Shown: positions 32,197 through 41,150 of the stretch, one piece after another
How positions within the stretch are numbered: position 1 is the stretch's first letter
How the letters are laid out: each line of letters opens with the position of its first letter
From: Rufibacter roseus
GTDB lineage: Bacteria > Bacteroidota > Bacteroidia > Cytophagales > Hymenobacteraceae
Length of the DNA: 64,000 nucleotides
Reading direction: 5' to 3'
NCBI RefSeq assembly: GCF_001647285.1
Contig: NZ_LRML01000004.1
Span: 1-64,000, forward strand
Notes under the pieces: model-generated
Told to the model about the DNA's origin: nothing
What the model saw: the letters and a program-made list of their open reading frames with translations, nothing else
Databases searched by the model: none
Made by a program: the position numbers and the translations under genes

Positions 32197-33471
32197 ATGA
32201 AATTGTTCGGATTCCTCAGTAACAACAAAGACACTACGTTCAACATTACTGAGCCCGACAGAGAGTGGGTGGAAGACAATTTCAAGTGGCTGATTCAGGC
32301 TTACGGCTACCCGAGCAGGCAAAGCCAGCAGTTATTGTTTAATGAAACTTTATTCCCCAATACGTTCAAAGCGCATAAGATAGATGTACAAGATATAGTA
32401 AACGATCTGGCTACAATTCTACTTTTAGACCCTACAAAAATCAGCTTTGAATATGTAGAAGACTTACGCGATTCATTTGCGACTCCCTATGAAATAGACG
32501 GTGAATTATTCGAAACCCGTACAGAGATCGCTGAAGGCAACTACAGGATCTATGTTGCAAAAAGTCTGCTACAGCACCCGAAACGGCTAATTTTCAGCCT
32601 GATCTTTGAGTTTGTCAAAATACGGCTAACGGAGAGCCGGCTGGACTTTGACTCAGGCGAAGACACCAGCCTGTTTATTTACCTGGCAGGCATTTACTTT
32701 GGTTTTGGTGTCATACAATCTCAGTACATGATATACAGCGGTGCATCAACCAATGGCCTTTGGCACTCTAACTGGCGCTTTGTAGCCGGAATACCTGAGG
32801 AAGTAATGGCTTTTGCTCTTGCCACCTATTCAAAACTGATAGAGCAGAACAACCCCCAATGGAAAACTGAACTCCCGCAGGGCCTCAACGCTAAGTTTGA
32901 GAAAGCAATGGCTTATTTAGATGAACACCCCAGTCCCTTATATTCTAAAGGAGAGCTGGAAGCACATGACCTACTCAAGCAGTCAATAGACGAATATGAA
33001 AACAACGACTTTGATTCGGCTATCTCTACGCTACAGAAAATCTTGTTCCTCACAAATGACGAGCTGCTTAAGGCGGAGGTATACAATGATATTGGCTACA
33101 ACCTGACCCGAAAAGGAGAATTTAAGTTAAGCATTTCCAATTATTTAAAGGCCCTTGACATTGAACCTAAGCATAGTATTGCCAGTGACAACCTGGCCTA
33201 TTCTTTTATTAGATTAGGTAGATTAGAGGAAGGGAAACATTATATTGACCAGGCAATTGCTACCATGAACAATGACCCTGCTTATTCCTACCGGAACCTA
33301 GCTTTATACTATCAAGCCACTGGAGAAAGTGAACTGGCAGAAGTAAACTTCCGGTTAGCTTTCAAGAACATGGCTAAACCGGTTGATATGCTGAATCAGC
33401 ATTACGGTGAATTTCTCATTGCCCAAGGCAGAGAAGAGGAAGCAAGGGCTTTTCTAGATTCTCCGTCCTGA
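32197..33471 (+). CDS. TPR-repeat protein
   Basis: A 424-residue cytosolic protein. The N-terminal ~220 residues are an unassigned domain (DREWVEDNFKWLIQAYGYPS, PKRLIFSLIFEFVKIRLTE). Residues ~285-415 form tetratricopeptide repeats (KAEVYNDIGYNLTRKGEFKLS, SIASDNLAYSFIRLGRLEEG, AYSYRNLALYYQATGESELA), which scaffold protein contacts. Codon use is closer to the flanking chromosome than to the cassettes, and no attC-like site follows. It is probably the first host gene after the array, though it could be a fifteenth cassette that lost its site. Confidence 0.75.
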   Translation: MKLFGFLSNNKDTTFNITEPDREWVEDNFKWLIQAYGYPSRQSQQLLFNETLFPNTFKAHKIDVQDIVNDLATILLLDPTKISFEYVEDLRDSFATPYEIDGELFETRTEIAEGNYRIYVAKSLLQHPKRLIFSLIFEFVKIRLTESRLDFDSGEDTSLFIYLAGIYFGFGVIQSQYMIYSGASTNGLWHSNWRFVAGIPEEVMAFALATYSKLIEQNNPQWKTELPQGLNAKFEKAMAYLDEHPSPLYSKGELEAHDLLKQSIDEYENNDFDSAISTLQKILFLTNDELLKAEVYNDIGYNLTRKGEFKLSISNYLKALDIEPKHSIASDNLAYSFIRLGRLEEGKHYIDQAIATMNNDPAYSYRNLALYYQATGESELAEVNFRLAFKNMAKPVDMLNQHYGEFLIAQGREEEARAFLDSPS

Positions 33472-33521
33472 TTTATACATATATTTTAGTTAACCCATTT
33501 TACAATCAACCATCACATTTT

Positions 33522-33650
33522 ATGAAAATCCTAAACAGAAATTTCAAACCACTACATCTTCTTCTTGGAGTAATTGCTATTGTGGTATTGATAGATATAG
33601 CCAACGCTGGTTTTCTTTTTGGGAAGTGGCTTAAATTCATTCTAGAGTAA
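33522..33650 (+). CDS. Small membrane protein, 42 residues
   Basis: An ATG-to-TAA frame encoding MKILNRNFKPLHLLLGVIAI then VVLIDIANAGFLFGKWLKFI and LE. It has a basic N-terminus, one hydrophobic helix and a short amphipathic end, a plausible single-pass inner-membrane microprotein. The function is unknown. It stands alone 50 bp after the TPR gene. Confidence 0.5.
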   Translation: MKILNRNFKPLHLLLGVIAIVVLIDIANAGFLFGKWLKFILE

Positions 33651-34026
33651 AATAACAGAATGCAGAGGGCTTAGCAGAAGTAATCTTTTCGAGACTGAAT
33701 CAGAGATAAATAGCCTTAACCGGGATACAAAATTCAGCTACAAAGAGGCGTTTTAGGGCTATTTTTTGAAAAAACAGCCCTAAAACAGAAAGGGATAAGA
33801 TGGTAGTACATACTTTCTGGTCCACTACCTGCAAACTCTGTTTCAAGGAATTACAAGTCTTCAAAGAGCCATAGCGCTCCTACAAAGACAAAGGAATATT
33901 TTCGCCTCCATGAACTCTCTATGAAGCAGGAACTCTTAGAAGTTCTCTACCAGATTTCCTTTTGAAAATACTCCAGCCCTCTCTCCAACCAAAAAACTCT
34001 ATACCTAACCTAGAAGAGCTTTATAC
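33651..34026. other. Intergenic region before the Crp-like gene
   Basis: It contains one palindromic repeat (33749-33786) and otherwise no ORF or hairpin that I can support. The promoter of the Crp-like gene presumably lies near its right end. Confidence 0.4.
33749..33786. repeat. Dispersed nested palindrome
   Basis: CGTTTTAGGGCTATTTTTT / AAAAAACAGCCCTAAAACAG; first copy after the cassette array. Confidence 0.78.
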
Positions 34027-34590
34027 ATGAATGCATTATTTAATTGCATATCACAATACCATCCAATCTCTTTAGGTGCATGGAAAGCTCTTTCCAGAGC
34101 ATTAACGCAGGTAGAAGTTTCAAAGAATTCATTTTTGATACAGGAAGGAATGGTATGCAACCATTTATACTTTCTTGAACGGGGCTGTTTGCGTGGGTAC
34201 TATATGCTTGATGGAAAGGAAATCACCTATTGGTTTGGCTTCGAAAATAACTTCGTTACTTCTTTCTACAGCTTCATTTCTCGAAAGCCGGGTGTAGAGA
34301 ACATACAAGTTTTAGAAGACTCCACCTTGTGGCGAATTAGTTTTGAAGCGCTGAACCAGTTATTTGATCATCATAATGACCTTGAGCGCCTAGTAAGAAT
34401 AATAAATGAGCAGTATTATATCAGGTTAGAAGAGCGATTAATGGGCTTACAGTTCAAAACAGCTCGGGAGCGGTATGAACAGCTCATAGAAACCTCGCCG
34501 CATATTCTCCAAAGAATCTCTCTGGGCCAGATTGCATCTTACCTGGGTATCAGCCAGGAAACCCTGAGCAGAATAAGAAGCCAAGTATAA
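34027..34590 (+). CDS. Crp/Fnr-family transcriptional regulator
   Basis: A 187-residue protein. The N-terminal cNMP-binding beta-roll includes KNSFLIQEGMVCNHLYFLER and GCLRGYYMLDGKEITYWFG. A dimerisation helix follows, and the C-terminal helix-turn-helix is IASYLGISQETLSRIRSQ. The Arg and Glu of a classical cAMP pocket are not evident, so another ligand or none may be used. A palindrome TTTGAC-ATAA-GTCAAA lies 13 nt past the stop and before the next gene, a probable target site. Confidence 0.85.
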   Translation: MNALFNCISQYHPISLGAWKALSRALTQVEVSKNSFLIQEGMVCNHLYFLERGCLRGYYMLDGKEITYWFGFENNFVTSFYSFISRKPGVENIQVLEDSTLWRISFEALNQLFDHHNDLERLVRIINEQYYIRLEERLMGLQFKTARERYEQLIETSPHILQRISLGQIASYLGISQETLSRIRSQV

Positions 34591-34601
34591 GGCACCTCCG
34601 T

Positions 34602-34619
34602 TTTTGACATAAGTCAAAA
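34602..34619 (+). promoter_or_regulatory. Candidate Crp-type operator upstream of the YiaA-like gene
   Basis: TTTTGAC-ATAA-GTCAAAA is a perfect inverted repeat with the TTGAC-N4-GTCAA form used by Crp/Fnr regulators. It sits between the regulator gene and its neighbour and abuts the -33 region of the promoter candidate at 34640. Confidence 0.6.
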
Positions 34620-34639
34620 GAAAGGATTCAGGACTGGTA

Positions 34640-34647
34640 TACCTTTG
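34640..34647 (+). promoter_or_regulatory. Candidate -7 element TACCTTTG
   Basis: Exact match to TAnnTTTG, 26 nt before the YiaA-like ATG at 34673. The Crp-like palindrome occupies the region just upstream, where the -33 box would be. Confidence 0.5.
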
Positions 34648-34672
34648 ATTCATCACTAAAAGAAAAAGAAAA

Positions 34673-35092
34673 ATGAATCAGAAACCATCCAACGCATTTG
34701 TGGCCGCCTCCTGGGCTACTTTACTTACTGGTATTACAGCCTATATGATAGGGCTGTGGAATGCAGAAATGATGCTGAACGAAAAAGGCTATTATTTCAC
34801 CGTATTAATGTATGGTTTGTTCTCAGCTATCTCTCTCCAAAAAAGTGTGCGCGACCAGCTAGAGGGAATTCCTGTGACCAATATCTATTACGGGCTTAGC
34901 TGGTTTTCTACCATTCTAGCGGTAGTGTTGCTGACCGTGGGGCTTTGGAATGCAGATTTACTTCTTAGTGAAAAAGGGTTCTATGCCATGTCATTCCTGC
35001 TAAGCCTCTTTGCTTCTATTGCGGTGCAGAAAAACACCAGAGACAGTTTAGTAAATGAAGAACCCGTGAAGAAAAATGCTGAGGTATATTAA
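34673..35092 (+). CDS. YiaA/YiaB-family inner membrane protein
   Basis: A 139-residue protein built of two similar halves, each with two transmembrane helices and the signature [15 protein letters not shown] / [15 protein letters not shown]. This is the YiaA/B two-helix domain duplicated. The function of the family is unknown. It is probably controlled by the upstream Crp-like regulator through the palindrome at 34602-34619. Confidence 0.85.
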   Translation: MNQKPSNAFVAASWATLLTGITAYMIGLWNAEMMLNEKGYYFTVLMYGLFSAISLQKSVRDQLEGIPVTNIYYGLSWFSTILAVVLLTVGLWNADLLLSEKGFYAMSFLLSLFASIAVQKNTRDSLVNEEPVKKNAEVY

Positions 35093-35350
35093 CTCCGTGG
35101 CAGAGTCTAATGAAAGTGGGTAAACCAAAACACAACTGCACAGCTCCTTTTCAACACATCATTACTGGGCAATATCAGCTTCATTTCTTAACACATAGAT
35201 AATGAGATAGTAGAAAAGTTTAAATACCTTAGGGTCAATTGTGTAAGTGGCATCTTCGGCTGATCTACCGCCTAATATTAATTGAGCTGTGCCTTTATTT
35301 TACCACCTAACAAAGCAAATATTTAGGTAAATAGATATCAAACTTTCCCC

Positions 35351-36409
35351 ATGAAAAATATCCTCACCCTACTTCTGCTAATATGTATTTTCTCCTGCAA
35401 AGACCATCAGGACGAGCCACAGCCGGTTCCGGAAATACAGCAGCTCACCAATCATACAAAAAATATATATCAAGTGCGAATAAGCCCAGATGGGTCCACT
35501 ATTTTTTATACTATCTATAAAAACCAGCCCAACGGAGATTTACACACAGAGATCTACTCCATTAAATCTGACGGGAGTAATCAAAAAAAGATTCTCACTT
35601 ACCCGAACCATCTCTCCTATGCCCCCATAGTTTCAGCGAACGGAAAATTACTGGCGTTTGAAACCATGACCTATGCCAATTCTGGAAATGTTTCTGATTT
35701 GCACCTTGTCAATTCAGACGGTAGTAATCTTAGAAAAGTAATTAGTGCCAACACTACTTTCTTTCCCTATTCTTTTGCAGATGATGACAAAACCCTTGTT
35801 TATGGTAAAAACATGAGTATTGGCAATTGTTCCTGCAACACTATCTGGAAAACGAACCTGAACGGCACCCAGAACAAAATGATTAGCAGTAAAGGAGTGG
35901 TAGTAGATGTAACTTCAGACAAAGAACTATTTTTAGTAGATGATTACGTGGGTAACGCTTACCTGATGGATGCAGAGGGAAATAACTTTACAAACTTGGC
36001 CCCTGCAATTCCAGTTAAAATATCTCCTCTTAAAACGTTTGTTGCTCTTAGAAAGAGTGTCACCGCAAGTGGTACAACCAATCCCACCCTCCCTCAGTCA
36101 TGGCAAGTTTTTGGAAGTGGTATGAGCGGTACAGACTTCAAGCAACTTACCACCTCCACTGCACAAAACTATCCAATAGATTTTTTCCCGGATGGCTCCA
36201 GAATACTCTTTACCTCCATGGATTACTCTGCACCTGATAAGTTAGCCGAACTGTATTCTGTCACCCTTGATGGTTCTGAGGTAAAACGCCTGACAGATAA
36301 CGAATTCAGGGAAACTGCCATAGGCTTTTTGGAAAAAAAGAACAAAGTCTTGTTTACCTCTAGTAAAGACGGCAAGGTTAATTTGTATGTTCTAAACCTC
36401 AAAGAATAG
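35351..36409 (+). CDS. TolB-like WD40 beta-propeller lipoprotein
   Basis: A 352-residue protein with lipobox IFSC16. The mature part is a series of TolB/PD40-type blades with the motif SPDGSTIFYT, SANGKLLAFET, ADDDKTLVYG, FPDGSRILFTS and the linkers IYSIKSDGSNQKKIL, LVNSDGSNLRKV, SVTLDGSEVKRLT. Such propellers bind proteins or surfaces. It is anchored to a membrane as a lipoprotein. It has no obvious operon partner. Confidence 0.8.
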   Translation: MKNILTLLLLICIFSCKDHQDEPQPVPEIQQLTNHTKNIYQVRISPDGSTIFYTIYKNQPNGDLHTEIYSIKSDGSNQKKILTYPNHLSYAPIVSANGKLLAFETMTYANSGNVSDLHLVNSDGSNLRKVISANTTFFPYSFADDDKTLVYGKNMSIGNCSCNTIWKTNLNGTQNKMISSKGVVVDVTSDKELFLVDDYVGNAYLMDAEGNNFTNLAPAIPVKISPLKTFVALRKSVTASGTTNPTLPQSWQVFGSGMSGTDFKQLTTSTAQNYPIDFFPDGSRILFTSMDYSAPDKLAELYSVTLDGSEVKRLTDNEFRETAIGFLEKKNKVLFTSSKDGKVNLYVLNLKE

Positions 36410-36478
36410 CTTTTTCTAAAATTATCTTCAGAGTTTGTATAGAAAGTACGTGCCATTCTAAAAACAATAGAGTACAAA

Positions 36479-37174
36479 ATGCATGAATTGATAGATTTAA
36501 GCCAGGAAATATTTTCAGGTATGCCTGTTCATAAAGTTCTTCCAGAGGTAACCATCATTATGCATAGTTCGCACGAAGAATGGGAGGGCATTGCTGACTC
36601 GCCACACATTTCCCCCAGTGTAAACAAGTTGGAGTTTAGTGAACATACTGGCACCCATGTAGATGCTTTGAGTCACATGAGCCGTCAAAACAGAGGGCAA
36701 TCTATTGAAACCATGCCCCTCTTTATGTTTTATACAGAAGGAATATGTTTAAATTTTTCACAGAAAGGTCTAAGGGAATTAATAGAGCCAACAGATCTAG
36801 AAGCAGCTTGCATGAAGGACGGGCTTGAAATCAAAAATGGCGACACCGTACTACTATACACAGACCATTATAGAAAACACTATCCAGGAAAAGAGTGGGC
36901 AAATGGGCCTGGCATAAGTGCAGAGGCTGCCAAATGGTTAGGGAATAAGGGCATTTCTGCTTTTGGGGTAGAAACTATGGCTCCTGGCGTTTCTGGCGTT
37001 AGCAACAAGGAAGTACACAGAATTTGTGGAGAGCTTGGGTTTACCCACTATGAGAACTTAATCAATCTGCATCTTCTGATTGGCCGTGGTAGATTTCGGT
37101 TTATTGGTCTTCCGTTGAAAATTCGAGGAGGAACCGGTTCTCCTGTTAGGGCGGTAGCAGTATTTGAAGAATAA
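36479..37174 (+). CDS. Cyclase-family metal hydrolase (kynurenine formamidase-like)
   Basis: A 231-residue cytosolic protein. The metal motif HxGTHxDxxxH reads E-H-T-G-T-H-V-D-A-L-S-H, and the family segments IDLSQEIFSGMPVHK and NGDTVLLYTDHY are present. The cyclase/arylformamidase family hydrolyses formyl or lactone/amide bonds with a bound metal. In tryptophan catabolism the substrate is N-formylkynurenine, but no other kynurenine genes are adjacent, so the substrate is open. Confidence 0.82.
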   Translation: MHELIDLSQEIFSGMPVHKVLPEVTIIMHSSHEEWEGIADSPHISPSVNKLEFSEHTGTHVDALSHMSRQNRGQSIETMPLFMFYTEGICLNFSQKGLRELIEPTDLEAACMKDGLEIKNGDTVLLYTDHYRKHYPGKEWANGPGISAEAAKWLGNKGISAFGVETMAPGVSGVSNKEVHRICGELGFTHYENLINLHLLIGRGRFRFIGLPLKIRGGTGSPVRAVAVFEE

Positions 37175-37274
37175 CAGTAATTCCTCTAAAAACTTAGATA
37201 CTGACGAAAGGAGGATTTTACGTAAACACGTGGTCATTGAAAATAGCTTGTACATAACTAAAAACCCTTCACCA

Positions 37275-37838
37275 ATGGGAGTAAACAAAAAGCTGTCAGC
37301 TGAACAACACAAGGAACTGTTAAGTACACTGAAAAGCCGCTTTGAAAAGAACCGCAACCGCCACCCTTCTCTTGAATGGACTAACGTACAAACAAGGCTG
37401 GAAGCTTCTCCTGAGAAACTGTGGTCGCTTTATGAAATGGAAAGAACCGGCGGCGAACCAGATGTAGTAGGTGTTGACGAACAGACGGGAGAATATATTT
37501 TCTATGACTGCTCCCCCGAGAGCCCCAAAGGCCGAAGAAGTATTTGCTACGACCGCGAAGCGCTCGAGTCAAGGAAAGAACATAAACCGGAAACCAGCGC
37601 CTTAGACATGGCAACTGCCATGGGCGTAGAGATATTGTCTGAAGCACAATACCGCGAGCTACAGCAATTCGGAAAATTTGATGCCAAAACGTCCAGCTGG
37701 ATTCAGACACCTCCTGACATCAGAAAACTTGGCGGGGCTCTTTTCGCTGATTTCCGGTACGGCCACGTTTTCGTGTACCACAACGGAGCACAATCATATT
37801 ACGCCGCCAGAGCGTTCCGAGGCTCGTTAAAAGTATAA
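37275..37838 (+). CDS. DUF4256 domain protein
   Basis: The ATG at 37275 gives 187 residues, the usual length; an in-frame start at 37164 would overlap the preceding gene. Family segments are LLSTLKSRFEKNRNRHPSLEW, GGEPDVVGVDEQTGEYIFYD, GRRSICYDREALESRK and GGALFADFRYGHVFVYHNGA. The biochemical role is unknown. It is possibly co-transcribed with the cyclase gene 100 bp upstream. Confidence 0.82.
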   Translation: MGVNKKLSAEQHKELLSTLKSRFEKNRNRHPSLEWTNVQTRLEASPEKLWSLYEMERTGGEPDVVGVDEQTGEYIFYDCSPESPKGRRSICYDREALESRKEHKPETSALDMATAMGVEILSEAQYRELQQFGKFDAKTSSWIQTPPDIRKLGGALFADFRYGHVFVYHNGAQSYYAARAFRGSLKV

Positions 37839-38012
37839 CAGCTTGCTTTTGAAGCATATGTTTTCTCTTTCATGCCTGTACGGCTTGTAATGTTCTCTTG
37901 CGGAGCAAAGCCAAATTGCAACAGATTATTTGGGAGGTACGCTTTCCTAGGACCACAAAAATTAATTCTGAAATTTTTCATCCTCCCCTATTGCCAATCC
38001 GTAAAGCTTTAT

Positions 38013-38031
38013 TAACTTTGAATCGCAAAGT
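38013..38031 (+). promoter_or_regulatory. Operator-like palindrome A overlapping a -7 element
   Basis: ACTTTG-AATCG-CAAAGT (38015-38031) overlaps TAACTTTG (38013-38020), a TAnnTTTG match with ATTG 19 nt upstream. It ends 8 nt before the ATG at 38040. Copies B and C lie at 38995 and 42198. Confidence 0.65.
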
Positions 38032-38039
38032 ACTTTAAA

Positions 38040-38663
38040 ATGAATCAGCAGCAAGAACAATTAGCAACCCTGCACGAGATCCGCAACATAATGGATCGCT
38101 CTTCGCGGTTTATTTCTTTAAGCGGACTTTCAGGTATTTCGGCGGGGCTTACGGCACTGGCCGGGGCGGCAGTGGTGATGTGGTACTTGAGTGAGCAGAA
38201 CATTGCCTATGGTGCAGACAACAACCTGACCTTGACCCAAGACGCTCTTTTGTTTTTGCTTACAGTGGCACTGGCAGTATTGGTGGTGGCGCTGGGGTTA
38301 GCCTCTTTCTTTACCATAAGGCGGGCACATAAAAACAACCAGCGCATCTGGGACAATCAATCAAAACGGTTAGTTCTGAACATGGCCATCCCCCTGTTTG
38401 CGGGTGGGGTCTTCTGCGCGGTGTTACTGTATCATTCTATTTTGTACTTAATTGCACCCACTATGCTTGTGTTCTACGGCTTGGCTCTAGTCAACGGCAG
38501 CAAGTATACGTTTAGCGACATTCGGTACCTGGGCCTATGTGAACTGGCACTGGGATTAGTCTCCGGCTTTTTTGTAGGCTACGGGCTGCTGTCGTGGACA
38601 ATTGGGTTTGGTGTGCTGCACATTGTGTACGGCGCGCTGTTGTACTTTAAATACGAACGGTAA
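38040..38663 (+). CDS. Polytopic membrane protein of a regulator-linked operon
   Basis: A 207-residue protein with six hydrophobic helices (SGLSGISAGLTALAGAAVVMW, FLLTVALAVLVVALGLASFF, LNMAIPLFAGGVFCAVLLYH and others). The N-terminus is soluble and begins MNQQQEQLATLHEIRNIMDR. The gene for a winged-helix regulator starts 7 nt after its stop, a coupling common in this phylum. It may sense or respond to membrane stress; that is inference. The start is fixed by operator A and its promoter. Confidence 0.75.
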   Translation: MNQQQEQLATLHEIRNIMDRSSRFISLSGLSGISAGLTALAGAAVVMWYLSEQNIAYGADNNLTLTQDALLFLLTVALAVLVVALGLASFFTIRRAHKNNQRIWDNQSKRLVLNMAIPLFAGGVFCAVLLYHSILYLIAPTMLVFYGLALVNGSKYTFSDIRYLGLCELALGLVSGFFVGYGLLSWTIGFGVLHIVYGALLYFKYER

Positions 38664-38670
38664 ACACCCT

Positions 38671-38979
38671 TTGAAAACGTTTCTTGACAATATAAATAAA
38701 GCGTTTGAGAGCCGCGCGCGGTTAGGCATTATGTCGGTGCTGATGGTGGAGGAAAGGGTGGATTTCAATACTCTGAAAGAAACTCTGCAACTCACCGACG
38801 GGAACCTGGCCAGCCATTTGCGCGCGCTGGAAGAAGCGGAATATCTGCGCGTGGAGAAGCAGTTTGTGGGCCGCAAGCCCAATACTACCTACCTCGCCAC
38901 CAATGCCGGCCGTGAAGCTTTCAAAGCTCACCTGGACGCGCTGGAGAAGTTAATTTTGAGCAACCGCCAAGGCGACTAA
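38671..38979 (+). CDS. Winged-helix transcriptional regulator (HTH_34 type)
   Basis: A TTG start at 38671 gives 102 residues; no ATG is available until far inside the domain and an upstream ATG lies in the previous gene. The sequence LDNINKAFESRARLGIMSVL, then FNTLKETLQLTDGNLASHLR and LEEAEYLRVEKQFVGRKPNT shows a winged helix with the recognition helix DGNLASHLRAL and a wing. It forms an operon with the upstream membrane protein and is the obvious candidate to bind the ACTTTG-N5-CAAAG palindromes. Confidence 0.82.
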   Translation: MKTFLDNINKAFESRARLGIMSVLMVEERVDFNTLKETLQLTDGNLASHLRALEEAEYLRVEKQFVGRKPNTTYLATNAGREAFKAHLDALEKLILSNRQGD

Positions 38980-38994
38980 TTTTTTTGCACCCTT

Positions 38995-39011
38995 ACTTTG
39001 AAATACAAAGA
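38995..39011 (+). promoter_or_regulatory. Operator-like palindrome B
   Basis: ACTTTG-AAATA-CAAAGA followed by ACTTTTAA, 41 nt before the ATG of the 108-residue membrane protein. The left arm is part of TTACTTTG, one base off a -7 element. Confidence 0.6.
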
Positions 39012-39051
39012 ACTTTTAATAATTATCAATTATCATCAAAATCTAAAAATC

Positions 39052-39378
39052 ATGACACTTCAAAACAATCACTCTGCCCAAACAAGCCCATCATTTGCGA
39101 CTCCAGTACTAGTGGGCGCCGGAATTGCTTTATTGGTCATCTTATTCTTTGTGCTTGGGGCAGACACTCCTAGTGCCTACGGGGATTACTGGATGATTAG
39201 ACCTTTGATTGTTACACCACTGGCGGGGGCAACAGGCGGCGCCTTCTACGCATTTATGATGTACCAAAGTACCCGCGGTTTTAACAAAGCACTGGCTATT
39301 TTATTAAGTGTGTTGGTATACTTGGTTGGGCTGTGGCTAGGTATTGTGCTTGGGTTAGATGGCACTATGTGGGACTAA
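39052..39378 (+). CDS. Small membrane protein
   Basis: The ATG at 39052 gives 108 residues (an ORF reading from 38998 starts inside the operator). It has three to four hydrophobic segments (ATPVLVGAGIALLVILFFVLG, LIVTPLAGATGGAFYAFMMY, ILLSVLVYLVGLWLGIVLGL). The function is unknown. It follows operator B, so it is probably under the same control as the gene at 38040. Confidence 0.7.
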   Translation: MTLQNNHSAQTSPSFATPVLVGAGIALLVILFFVLGADTPSAYGDYWMIRPLIVTPLAGATGGAFYAFMMYQSTRGFNKALAILLSVLVYLVGLWLGIVLGLDGTMWD

Positions 39379-39419
39379 AAAGCGAATAGACAGCATCATT
39401 TTTTTTCAAGCAGAGGCAC

Positions 39420-39459
39420 CTGTTTTAGGTCTGTTTTTAGAAAAGCAGGCCTAAAACAG
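39420..39459. repeat. Dispersed nested palindrome
   Basis: CTGTTTTAGGTCTGTTTTT / AAAGCAGGCCTAAAACAG, one wobble-type mismatch in the core. Confidence 0.75.
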
Positions 39460-39516
39460 AGATACTGAGAAAGTAAGAACATTGCACAAGCTAAAGACAC
39501 TTTCGCATCAGGCAAA

Positions 39517-40773
39517 ATGAACAAACCCATGAAAGAACAAATACTTAATCACCTAAATAGTCCGGGCCAGTTAGAGAAGCTGTACCGGACAAACAAAACC
39601 AGTTTCAGGCAGGAGTTCAGCAGTCTTTACCCGCAACTGAGCGGCAACGTGCTAGCCGATTTCTGGCACGAAAGGCTGAACTACGAATCAGATGCCATTT
39701 CCTGGGGAAGCCGAAAGGAGTTCCTGTTTGTGGTGCTGCTCGCTTTTGTAGCTGGGCTGTTGGTAAAAATCCCCTCCTTCTTCCCTGTTGATGAGGAGTA
39801 TTTCTTCCCACGCAACATCAGTTTTCTGGTACTGCCCTTCTTAACGGCCTATTTCGCCTGGAGGAGTAACCTATCTGGTAAAAAGATAGCGTTTGTCTGT
39901 GCGGTTATTCTGGTGTGCCTGCTGTACATTAATTTCCTCCCCAACAATAACCAAAGTGATACACTGATATTAGCTTGTATTCACTTGCCATTGTTGCTGT
40001 GGGTGGTGCTGGGGGTATCCTTCTCTGGCAATGAACTCAGGGACTACAAAAAGCGATTAAGCTTCCTGCGCTTCAACGGCGATTTAGCGGTTATGTCAGC
40101 CATGCTAGTTATAGCTGGCGGAATTATGACAGCCATTACTATTGGGCTATTCTCTTTGATTGGGTTCAGCATTGAAAAGTTTTATTTTGAGTATGTGGTG
40201 GCGTTTGGTCTGCCTGCCGTGCCCATTGTGGCTACTTACTTAACCCAATCAAACCCGCAGCTGGTGAACAAAGTATCACCGGTCATTGCCAAACTTTTCA
40301 GTCCGCTGGTACTGGCCATGCTGGTTGTTTACCTGGGCGCCATCATCTTCTCGGGCAAAGACCCATACAACGACAGAGAGTTCCTGTTGCTGTTCAACCT
40401 GTTACTCATTGGAGTAATGGCTTTGATTTTCTTTTCCGTAGCGGAAAGCTCTACCAAATCAACTTCTTCCTCGGCGATTTGGATTCTGCTTCTGCTGTCT
40501 GTCGTGACGGTGGTAGTAAACGGCATTGCGCTGTCAGCTATTACCTTCAGAATCTCTGAGTGGGGCATTACCCCTAACCGGTTGGCGGTGCTGGGCGGCA
40601 ACTTCTTAATCTTGGTGCACCTGCTGTTAGTAACTGTCATGTTGTTCAAAGCCACCATCCGGAAAGCCGCAGTTACAGAAGTAGGTAGAGCCATTGCCGT
40701 GTACCTGCCGGTGTACTTCGTCTGGACAGTGATAGTGGTTTTCCTTTTCCCGCTGATTTTCGGGTTTAGGTAA
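39517..40773 (+). CDS. DUF4153 family membrane protein
   Basis: A 418-residue protein. The N-terminal ~60 residues are soluble and resemble a permease-prefix segment (ILNHLNSPGQLEKLYRTNKT). About ten membrane helices follow, with the conserved segment FRISEWGITPNRLAVLGGNF typical of DUF4153. The role is unknown. It lies in the 38-44 kb membrane-protein locus. Confidence 0.72.
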   Translation: MNKPMKEQILNHLNSPGQLEKLYRTNKTSFRQEFSSLYPQLSGNVLADFWHERLNYESDAISWGSRKEFLFVVLLAFVAGLLVKIPSFFPVDEEYFFPRNISFLVLPFLTAYFAWRSNLSGKKIAFVCAVILVCLLYINFLPNNNQSDTLILACIHLPLLLWVVLGVSFSGNELRDYKKRLSFLRFNGDLAVMSAMLVIAGGIMTAITIGLFSLIGFSIEKFYFEYVVAFGLPAVPIVATYLTQSNPQLVNKVSPVIAKLFSPLVLAMLVVYLGAIIFSGKDPYNDREFLLLFNLLLIGVMALIFFSVAESSTKSTSSSAIWILLLLSVVTVVVNGIALSAITFRISEWGITPNRLAVLGGNFLILVHLLLVTVMLFKATIRKAAVTEVGRAIAVYLPVYFVWTVIVVFLFPLIFGFR

Positions 40774-41150
40774 GGGAAATGATTGTCTTCAAGGCTTAAT
40801 CCTATGTGCACATATTCCTGTTAAGTCCCCTTTGAAGGCCCGGGATGACAAGGACTTGAGAGGAACCTTCAGAAACAGCCCATTATGGCGCGGAAGTTAC
40901 TTCCGTGACTTGCAAATCAATATCCGAAAGTCCCGGAAGTAACTTCCGCGCCATAGAAAGGAGCAATTTATTCTCCCTACGAGATAAGCTACAAAGGGGA
41001 AAAGAGTGCCAGTTATTTAGCCTTAGTTATGCTCTGTTTTAGAGCTGTTTTTCAGAAAGTAAGCCTAAAACGCAGGCAAGTACATACGCTTAAATCAACA
41101 AGTAACTTTCAAAGTTCAATTTCACTAAGTAGAAGCTTAACTAAAAATCA
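40774..41150. repeat. Intergenic region with 22 bp perfect inverted repeat
   Basis: TATGGCGCGGAAGTTACTTC plus CG (40884-40905) is the exact complement of the sequence at 40934-40955. A related preceding block (TTTGAAGGCCCGGGATGACA, from ~40829) and the second half recur at 45889-45990. A palindromic repeat copy lies at 41033-41071 (CTGTTTTAGAGCTG...). No gene is visible. Confidence 0.65.

Noticed and set aside
35236-35292. Possible extra decayed attC-like site
   Set aside because: It has CAATT...AATTG ends and a CTTCGGCTGATCTACCGCC middle, but no CGGCCGACGGCC loop, no matching cassette start and host genes on both sides.
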